Assembly (NCBI RefSeq): GCF_008298035.1
Contig: NZ_CP042910.1
Span: 7,316,001 to 7,380,000 of the forward strand
Source of the DNA: Gimesia maris
GTDB taxonomy: Bacteria > Planctomycetota > Planctomycetia > Planctomycetales > Planctomycetaceae
Reading direction: 5' to 3'
DNA length: 64,000 bases
In this document: piece after piece, positions 57,605 through 64,000 of the stretch
Layout: every line of letters starts with the position of its first letter
Numbering within the stretch: position 1 is the first letter of the stretch
The notes under the pieces: model-generated
The model's database searches: none
What the model was told of the DNA's origin: nothing
The model's input: only the letters and a program-made list of their open reading frames with translations
Translations under genes and position numbers: made by a program

Positions 57605-57686
57605 CAGTGACACCTTATTTTTCAATGAATTTCACAGCTTAAGACAAGCTTCTTTTCTTAGCAGTGTGATCCTGTCTCACTCGGAT

Positions 57687-59387
57687 TTACCGATGCCGGT
57701 TCCATGACAGTGCCAGTGGAATCGTCGCGAACGGCGCGAGAACCAAAGCTGCCAGCGTCGCGTAGATCAGCAACAACCCCCAGACAACACCGTGATAATA
57801 TTGAGAGCGTTCCAGCATCCAGATCAGAACTCCAGTGACAGAGCACATCCAGAGCACCAGCGCCACAATTGAGCCTGTCTGTGAAATCAGTTTCCTGCGG
57901 CAGGCAACCATATACGCGGCGAAGGTTCCCGCACAAATCAACAGAGGCGGTAACAACAGCAGCACGATTGTCATGTAGTGATAGAGCATCGAATTGCGAA
58001 ACAGAGTATCTCCGAGATTCATCAGAATGATATAAAAGACAATTCCCCCAAAGAAGACGCCGATCGCCATAAAATAAAACCAGGAACGACCGGTCCAGAA
58101 GACAGAAATCATATTGGCCGCGATGACCCAGAAACCGATGACCAGTAAAAACACAGGTAATATCGAACTTCCTCCCCGAATGACCGGAGAAAGCAGCACC
58201 TGAAACACCTCAGCTCCATGCCAGATTCCGGCGATGATCAGACTGAGCGTGAGCGCAACGACGATACCCATAAATGTCAGTCCCAGTGTTTTGAGCAGAT
58301 TGCGGAACAGGGTCGAATTCAGATCGCGATCGACAAGCGGCGCTTTGGCAAGGAACTGCTTCATTTCAGTTCGTCCGCTACCCGTGGTCCCCTCTCCCAT
58401 GAGGACGGCAACGATAATGGCTGCAACCAGACCAAAGAACATTGAGGAAATAAAAAAAACTTCTACCAGTTGACTGAAATTATTCTGGTTGGTTCGGGAG
58501 GGATCAAAGTTGGCGATGACCAGCACATTGATCACCAGCATGGTCAGTCCAAATCCCACTCCGGCAAGTAACGCTGCCCGCTGACAGGAATCGCGCCAAT
58601 GCAATCGGGCCAGAGCCGCTTTCCGCGAGAGGGGAACAATCGGCTGCTCTGGGATGGAACCCGTCAATAACCCCTTCCACCAGACCTGAAGCTGTTCCCA
58701 CTGGGGGCTGGGCAGCGCTGTCCCATTCCGCACATGGGCAAAGGCACGGGTCCCCTGGTACCAGGCAGCGACGCCGAGGCTCTGCATCAGAATAAATTCA
58801 CCCAGCGTGACGGTACGCCAGGGTACGATTTCCTCGTTATATCCATTGGGGAAGTAGCGGGAAATAAACCACCAGAACAGCGCGACTACCACGGCTGACC
58901 AGAAAATGCATTTCGTCAGGCTGGGTGCGTGCAGGCTCCAGTAAACGGCGTGTCCCACCAGGATCAAGGTCACCATAAACAACAGTGGTCCCAATAGAGG
59001 CCAGTAGTCCGCCAGCCAGCGATCGTCGAAAAACAGAACGCGATACAGACCATTGGTCACCAGTTGTAATGCGACCACCAGCCCCACCATCGAGAGCATC
59101 ATCCAGGTGGCAATCGAAGTCGAAGAGACAGGCAGACCCAGACAGAATTTCTCACTGCCGGTGAGCGCTTGCAGACAGACACCAATAAAAAAAATGTATG
59201 AAACACCCAGGTAAGCAAAATGGTAATCAAACACATTCTGCTCAAGATGTTCGAAACGCAATCCCTGCACTTGCATGATAATCCGGGAGACCAGGGGGCA
59301 CAGTACCAGGGCACCTACCGCCAGCGAAGCTCCGAGGCGGGCTCGTTTACAGAAATTTCTGGTCGTCATTAAGAAGGCAGATGACAT
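57687..59387 (-). CDS. Array membrane protein 3, double ABC-2-permease-like
   Basis: 566 residues from ATG 59387 (MSSAFLMTTRNFCKRARLGA), six bases after GAGGTG; a GTG three codons upstream is the alternative. It carries GSEKFCLGLPVSSTSIATWM, WYQGTRAFAHVRNGTALPSP, LARLHWRDSCQRAALLAG, GRTEMKQFLAKAPLVDRDLN and the terminal PFATIPLALSWNRHR. The topology is the same two-half pattern as in its neighbours. 82 bases separate its stop codon from the start of member 2. Confidence 0.75.
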   Translation of the reverse strand: MSSAFLMTTRNFCKRARLGASLAVGALVLCPLVSRIIMQVQGLRFEHLEQNVFDYHFAYLGVSYIFFIGVCLQALTGSEKFCLGLPVSSTSIATWMMLSMVGLVVALQLVTNGLYRVLFFDDRWLADYWPLLGPLLFMVTLILVGHAVYWSLHAPSLTKCIFWSAVVVALFWWFISRYFPNGYNEEIVPWRTVTLGEFILMQSLGVAAWYQGTRAFAHVRNGTALPSPQWEQLQVWWKGLLTGSIPEQPIVPLSRKAALARLHWRDSCQRAALLAGVGFGLTMLVINVLVIANFDPSRTNQNNFSQLVEVFFISSMFFGLVAAIIVAVLMGEGTTGSGRTEMKQFLAKAPLVDRDLNSTLFRNLLKTLGLTFMGIVVALTLSLIIAGIWHGAEVFQVLLSPVIRGGSSILPVFLLVIGFWVIAANMISVFWTGRSWFYFMAIGVFFGGIVFYIILMNLGDTLFRNSMLYHYMTIVLLLLPPLLICAGTFAAYMVACRRKLISQTGSIVALVLWMCSVTGVLIWMLERSQYYHGVVWGLLLIYATLAALVLAPFATIPLALSWNRHR

Positions 59388-59459
59388 CAGGGACACCTCT
59401 TTATTTCATTAAGACTCAAACCAACAAACCACACACATCTCATTCCATTCAGAAAACAG

Positions 59460-61151
59460 TCAGCGATGCCGATTCCAGGAGATCGCTAAAGGAATCGTGG
59501 CGAAGGGCGCGAAGATCAATGCCAACAGAACCGTCAATCCTAAAAAACCGATCCAGTTATCCGGCATTGTCGGCTGTTGAGACATCCAGAGCTCGAACAG
59601 AACCAGTCCAGTCAGGCTGAAATACAATGCCACTTGTCTGGTTCGCTTTTGAATTAAACAACGTTTGCTGGCATCCAGGTAAGCGCCGATGGTGGCACTG
59701 ATGATCACCAGCGAATAAACCAGGAAAATGATTGTTCCTAAAGCCTGCACGGCCTGATAGCTCCCGCTCGCTAGCAGCAATTGCTCGATTATCACGTAAG
59801 CAATATTGCCCACGATCACAACGCCCACAACCGTATTGCAGAGCCACTGGCGGCCGGTCCAGCAGAGTGAGAGTAAATTCGCAGCCAGAATCCAGAACCC
59901 AATCATCGCGACACTGGAATAAATCAGATTTTGTCTCAACCAGTCATTCAAGTCATAAGTGGAGTGAAATATCTCTGTCCCCTGTATCATCAAAAAACCG
60001 GCGTAACTGAGCAGCAGCGCCAGTTGAATCAGGACCACGACAAACAGGATTGTTTTCGCCATATTCCCGAACATCGTCGCGGACAACTCCCTGTCCGACA
60101 GCGGCGTCATCGCCAGAAAGCGATTCATTTCCGTATTACCGGTTCCGGCGAGGCTGCCTGCCAGCATAATCACCACACCAATCGCCGCGATGCCGGAGAG
60201 CACCAGCGTTGTGATCTGAAATGTTCCCGAAAGCTCCAGCAGGTTATTCAACTCAGGACTGCTGGAATCATACATCGCAACGGAAGCCAGATTCACAATC
60301 AGCACAGCCACACTAAACAGGATCCCACCCACAATGACCGCCCGCTGACAGGAGCCACTCCAGTGCAGGCGCGCGAGTGTCATTCTCCGTGAAAGCGGAA
60401 CCGACAGCCGTTCGGGAATCCTGCCGGTGATCAATGCAGTCCACCAGAGTTGCGCCTGCTCCCATTGCGGCGTCGGCGTTGCGGCGCCATTACGAATGTT
60501 CGCAAAAGCGCGAACACCTCCCAGCCAGGCAACCAGACTGACCAGTTGCAGCGTGACAAATTCTGTCAGCGTCACATAGCTCCAGGGAACGATTCCTCTG
60601 GCAAAACCGTTTGGATAATAACGGGCGACGAACCAGAAAAACAGCAACCCAAAAGCCATCCCCCAGCCTGCGACTTTCAGAAAACCGGGCGCGTGCATAC
60701 TCCAGAAACAGTGATAACCGACCATCACCAGCGTGCCAAGAAACAACAGTGGACCCAGCACGGGCCAATAGTCGGCGAGCCAGTGTTCGTCAAAAAAGAC
60801 CAGTCGATACAGGCCATTTGTAACCAGACTGAGCAGCACCACAACTCCGACGGAAGAAAACATCAGACCGCTGGCAATCCTGGCAGAAGAAATCGGTAGC
60901 CCCCGAATCATCTGCTGCGACCCCTGCAGCGCCTGCAGACAGACGGCAATAAAGGTCACCCAGGAGGTCGCCAGAAACGCAAAATGAAAATTAAAAGGGT
61001 TCACGCTGCCGGAGTCCGTCGGCCCCTCCAGAAGGTAGATCAGTTCACGCAACGAGAGCGGCCCGAGCACGAGCAGACAAACCGCCAGCACCGCCGCCAG
61101 CCAGGCGCGTTTCGTAAATGTTTTTGTAACGACAAAGAGCAGATGTGTCAT
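59460..61151 (-). CDS. Array membrane protein 4, double ABC-2-permease-like
   Basis: 563 residues (MTHLLFVVTKTFTKRAWLAA), with GGTGAAATC before the ATG. The shared motifs are more diverged: GSQQMIRGLPISSARIASGL, WLGGVRAFANIRNGAATPTP, LARLHWSGSCQRAVIVGG, TGNTEMNRFLAMTPLSDREL, and the end PFATIPLAISWNRHR. TGNTEM replaces the GSGRTEM seen in members 1-3. 72 bases separate its stop codon from member 3. Confidence 0.75.
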   Translation of the reverse strand: MTHLLFVVTKTFTKRAWLAAVLAVCLLVLGPLSLRELIYLLEGPTDSGSVNPFNFHFAFLATSWVTFIAVCLQALQGSQQMIRGLPISSARIASGLMFSSVGVVVLLSLVTNGLYRLVFFDEHWLADYWPVLGPLLFLGTLVMVGYHCFWSMHAPGFLKVAGWGMAFGLLFFWFVARYYPNGFARGIVPWSYVTLTEFVTLQLVSLVAWLGGVRAFANIRNGAATPTPQWEQAQLWWTALITGRIPERLSVPLSRRMTLARLHWSGSCQRAVIVGGILFSVAVLIVNLASVAMYDSSSPELNNLLELSGTFQITTLVLSGIAAIGVVIMLAGSLAGTGNTEMNRFLAMTPLSDRELSATMFGNMAKTILFVVVLIQLALLLSYAGFLMIQGTEIFHSTYDLNDWLRQNLIYSSVAMIGFWILAANLLSLCWTGRQWLCNTVVGVVIVGNIAYVIIEQLLLASGSYQAVQALGTIIFLVYSLVIISATIGAYLDASKRCLIQKRTRQVALYFSLTGLVLFELWMSQQPTMPDNWIGFLGLTVLLALIFAPFATIPLAISWNRHR

Positions 61152-61205
61152 GATTTCACCACAAACTCATTGATCCATATTTACAAACAAAAAGTAATCC
61201 ACAGG

Positions 61206-62870
61206 TCACCGATGCCGGTTCCACGACACAGCCAGCGGTATCGTCGCGAAGGGGAGCACTGTGAATACCAGCAAGGCAGACAATAAAACCCGGTCGAAAA
61301 ACAGGTCTGAATCCCAGTAATTCCAGAAGGCGATGCAGAGCAGCAGATAAAACAGGGCCGCCCGCCAGATCGTCTTCCCGCCGATCAGAGAAGAGCGATA
61401 CGCGTGTAGAAAAGCGAGAACTGTTATCCCCCAGATCAGGCAGGCATCCAGCAGAAACACGGGCGCTCGCAACAAAGGCAAACCACTGGCGGGGAGAGAA
61501 AGAAAGTAGACCGCCGCCAACGAAAGCACCACCCACCAGCCAAAGCAGGGTCGGGGAAACCAGCCGACTGCAGTGAAATTCAGCATGGTAGACCAGTAAA
61601 ACAACATTCCAAAGACGATTAGATAGATCGCATCCGCAACCTGCTGATGTTCGACCAGAAACTGCCAGTCTGAACTGACAACACCCTGTCCCTGAATCAG
61701 GGCATACAGGAGATAGCTCCCTCCCAGTCCGACGGGAACGATCGCCAGCAGCACCAGCATCCCAGCCTTGAGAATGTTCTCCATCAACGCTGCCGCAAGT
61801 TCCCGATCTATGAGAGGGACGGTCCCCCAATAGTCCTTCATCTGCTGCTTCCCTTTGAATGTGAGCGTTCCCCCGATCTTGATCATCAGTGCCCCAACAG
61901 CAAATTGCAGAAACAGGCCGGTCAGGAACAACGCAGGCAGATAGGTCATGGGCCCCAGATCTGCACCGGGTTCCGCCCAGATGAAAAAGGCAGCCAGATT
62001 GCAGCAGAATGCCACCCCTGCCAGACCGAATCCGATCAGCACGCCACTGCGACAGGAGTTCCGCCAGTGCACCTGCTTCAGTGTGGCAATCGCGGTTTGC
62101 GAATGTGGGTCTGTCACTCTTTCAGAACTTGCTCCCACTGCCAGTACTTTCCATCTTTGATGCAGGATTTCCCAAGCGGGGCTGGGAACCGCAGTGCCGG
62201 AACGAATCTGAGCAAAGGCAATAGTTCCCAGGTACCAGGCTCCAACCGAGACAACAAGCATGGTTCCAAATTCACTCAGAGTCACCTGGGTCCAGGGAAC
62301 CACAGCTCCGCTAAAGCCATCGGGATAAAACCGGGAAAGAAACCAGAACAGCATCCCGGCGATAAAACTGACCGAGGTACACAAACGCGTCAGACTGGGT
62401 GCCTGCAGCAACCAGAAAACAGCATACCCCACCAGTGTGAACGTCACGAGAAACAACAGGGTTCCCACCAACGGCCAGTAATCAGACAGCCAGTTCTGAT
62501 CGAAGAACAGCAGGCGGTAGAATCCATTCGTCAGCAGCTGCATCGAGAGAAACAGCGTCACTGCCGTGAACATCATTCCGCTGGCAATCGTACGAGACGG
62601 AATAGGCAGCCTGAGAAAATATTTCTGAAAACCTATCGTCATGGCAACAGAGATCCCCAGAAAAGCGAAGCTGGACAGAAGCATATAAAATGCAAAGAGG
62701 AAGCCAAATTTGAAGATGTCGATGTGCACACGTCCCTCGAACTCTTCCGCAACCGCGATCACTTTCAAAACCACATACGAATACAGCACAAAGGCCACGA
62801 CACAACACAGCGCCTGCGGCCAGGCACGCTTCCAGATCAGTCGAGTTGTCATGACAAATGCAGATGACAT
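61206..62870 (-). CDS. Array membrane protein 5, double ABC-2-permease-like
   Basis: 554 residues (MSSAFVMTTRLIWKRAWPQA), with AGGTGTAACGA before the ATG. It is the most diverged visible member: GFQKYFLRLPIPSRTIASGM, WYLGTIAFAQIRSGTAVPSP, LKQVHWRNSCRSGVLIGF, GKQQMKDYWGTVPLIDRELA and the end PFATIPLAVSWNRHR. Only the C-terminal tag, the VHWRxSC segment and the middle GTAVPSP loop remain close to the other members. 54 bases to member 4. Confidence 0.72.
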   Translation of the reverse strand: MSSAFVMTTRLIWKRAWPQALCCVVAFVLYSYVVLKVIAVAEEFEGRVHIDIFKFGFLFAFYMLLSSFAFLGISVAMTIGFQKYFLRLPIPSRTIASGMMFTAVTLFLSMQLLTNGFYRLLFFDQNWLSDYWPLVGTLLFLVTFTLVGYAVFWLLQAPSLTRLCTSVSFIAGMLFWFLSRFYPDGFSGAVVPWTQVTLSEFGTMLVVSVGAWYLGTIAFAQIRSGTAVPSPAWEILHQRWKVLAVGASSERVTDPHSQTAIATLKQVHWRNSCRSGVLIGFGLAGVAFCCNLAAFFIWAEPGADLGPMTYLPALFLTGLFLQFAVGALMIKIGGTLTFKGKQQMKDYWGTVPLIDRELAAALMENILKAGMLVLLAIVPVGLGGSYLLYALIQGQGVVSSDWQFLVEHQQVADAIYLIVFGMLFYWSTMLNFTAVGWFPRPCFGWWVVLSLAAVYFLSLPASGLPLLRAPVFLLDACLIWGITVLAFLHAYRSSLIGGKTIWRAALFYLLLCIAFWNYWDSDLFFDRVLLSALLVFTVLPFATIPLAVSWNRHR

Positions 62871-62888
62871 TCGTTACACCTAAAACAA

Positions 62889-64000
62889 TTATCGATGCCG
62901 ATTCCACGAAACCGCCAGCGGGATCGTCGCGAAGGGGGTGACCAGCGAAGTCAGTACAACGAAAACCAAAAATCGCATACTATTAATTCCCAATGCACGA
63001 AAGAAGAAATTTGAATTCCAGATTCGGTAAAACACGGAATGATATTCATCGCCTGTAAGTGAGCTGCAGAACCAGACTGCGGTCAGCAAAAACAAAACCG
63101 CCATCAGCACACCGGTTGCCGTAATCAATTTTTTTCGATATGCGACTAAATAAGCGGCAACCGTTCCTCCCAATATCGTAGAGGCTAATGTCATGGTCAA
63201 TCCGTAAAGCAAGCCGGTAATGGCCTCAGATTGAATGCAGGCGCTGATCAGAATTAAAGCAAAACACAATCCGCCAAACAGGGAAAGCACCATTAGATAG
63301 AACCATGTGCGACCCGTCCAGAAAATCGATACCATGGTAGAGGAAACTCCCCATAAAATCATCGCAGAGAGAAAAAGAAAAGGCACGAGATTCTCTGACG
63401 TTGCGCTGACGTAAGCTTCTAAATACAGCATATTCAATGGGGATGCAGTGAAATCGAAATAATGAATAACGATAATATGACTAAGCAGACACCCCAGCAT
63501 CAGACAGGACCAGACAATACAGACCGTCTTGACCAGATTTCGCATCAGAATGCCAGAAAAATCCTGATCTGACAGCGGAACAGCACTCAGATATCGTTTG
63601 AGTTCTATGCGACCGGGACGATGAATCCCGTCGCCCAGCAGAAACCCAATCAGAAGTGACGCAAGTAAAAATAAAGAACTGGTCACCACAGAGATACTTT
63701 GGATATAACTCCAGAAAGCGGCCGTCTGACCTCCTGGCAGATAAGAGAGTTTGAATAACAGAAAACTCAGTAACACTCCTGCCACGCTACAATAAAGCCC
63801 CCCGATGACCACCGCAGGGCGACAGGAGTCGCACCAATGCAATAGTACCAGTGAGCGATGCTGCGAACCGAATTCCACACGACGATTGATGAGCGTTCCC
63901 GATAAAAGTGCATTCCAGCAGTCCCTCAGCCGCGACCATTGCGGGCTGGGTACAGCAGTACCCGATCGGACTTTCTCAAACGCACGTGTTCCCTGATACC
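62889..64000 (-). CDS. Array membrane protein 6, double ABC-2-permease-like (partial)
   Basis: The frame is open to the window edge, giving about 370 C-terminal residues; the first half of the protein lies outside. Reading from the edge gives YQGTRAFEKVRSGTAVPSPQ, then LVLLHWCDSCRPAVVIGG, GRIELKRYLSAVPLSDQDFS and the end PFATIPLAVSWNRHR. These are the same landmarks in the same order as in the five complete members. Only 18 bases separate its stop codon from the start of member 5, so co-transcription is likely. More members, or an ATPase gene, may lie beyond 64000. Confidence 0.72.
   Translation of the reverse strand, partial: YQGTRAFEKVRSGTAVPSPQWSRLRDCWNALLSGTLINRRVEFGSQHRSLVLLHWCDSCRPAVVIGGLYCSVAGVLLSFLLFKLSYLPGGQTAAFWSYIQSISVVTSSLFLLASLLIGFLLGDGIHRPGRIELKRYLSAVPLSDQDFSGILMRNLVKTVCIVWSCLMLGCLLSHIIVIHYFDFTASPLNMLYLEAYVSATSENLVPFLFLSAMILWGVSSTMVSIFWTGRTWFYLMVLSLFGGLCFALILISACIQSEAITGLLYGLTMTLASTILGGTVAAYLVAYRKKLITATGVLMAVLFLLTAVWFCSSLTGDEYHSVFYRIWNSNFFFRALGINSMRFLVFVVLTSLVTPFATIPLAVSWNRHR

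Noticed and set aside
61905..62867. 320-codon open frame on the plus strand, Gln/His/Arg-rich
   Set aside because: It lies antisense to array membrane protein 5. Similar Gln/Arg-rich shadows occur opposite the other array members, as expected from the reverse complement of a hydrophobic coding sequence.

Overview
The window looks like a chromosomal segment of a planctomycete, probably Gimesia-like; the genus is an inference. Direct support is the density of lineage-typical families: a DUF1559 prepilin-like protein followed by a small lipoprotein, two sulfatases, DUF1080 and ThuA proteins, an FG-GAP/VCBS protein, and giant surface proteins carrying the planctomycete LEDRTLL N-terminal motif with dockerin-like repeats. 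Base composition is intermediate and there are no phage or plasmid genes.

Layout. (1) 1-7632, minus strand: quinol:cytochrome c oxidoreductase (alternative complex III) operon actA-actB-actC-actDE-actF. ActD and ActE are one fused protein, and actF runs off the window. (2) 8251-11586: DUF1559 protein, lipoprotein, Gfo/Idh/MocA oxidoreductase, and infC starting at an ATC codon. (3) 12098-17108: oversized TolC-like outer-membrane protein divergent from a GAF-HlyD fusion adaptor, a likely export pair. (4) 17120-24224: VCBS protein, a lipoprotein, a secreted unknown, a small membrane protein, a DUF58 protein, a DUF1080 protein and a sulfatase. (5) 24249-25454: initiator tRNA with promoter and terminator, plus several copies of a dispersed hairpin element around a small unknown ORF. 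(6) 25580-28987: M48 membrane peptidase and a second sulfatase. (7) 29099-46962: three tandem giant genes for parallel beta-helix proteins (1526, 2744 and 1559 aa), each ending in cohesin-like, dockerin-like and metzincin-like (HELGHxxGxxH) regions. (8) 46963-53859: a 1 kb poorly coding region, a TerC-family protein, ThuA, an SDR, a peroxiredoxin, a beta-propeller with a K/E/P linker, and a di-heme cytochrome c peroxidase. (9) 54108-64000: at least six tandem paralogous membrane proteins of about 560-580 aa, all ending in almost the same 15 residues.

Two things stand out as possibly undescribed. One is the tandem array of six double-length ABC-2-like permease paralogues with an invariant C-terminal tag and no ATPase gene in view. 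The other is a ~96 bp dispersed element (four full copies, one decayed) that folds as a long hairpin with a small inner hairpin. Its G-U wobble pairs favour one transcribed strand, it contains a TATAAT, and copies sit in the leaders of infC and the M48 peptidase gene.

Several gene starts were moved from the longest reading frame to sites with a Shine-Dalgarno sequence, including GTG (actB), TTG (sulfatase 2, ThuA) and ATC (infC). All family assignments come from reading motifs by eye; no database search was run.
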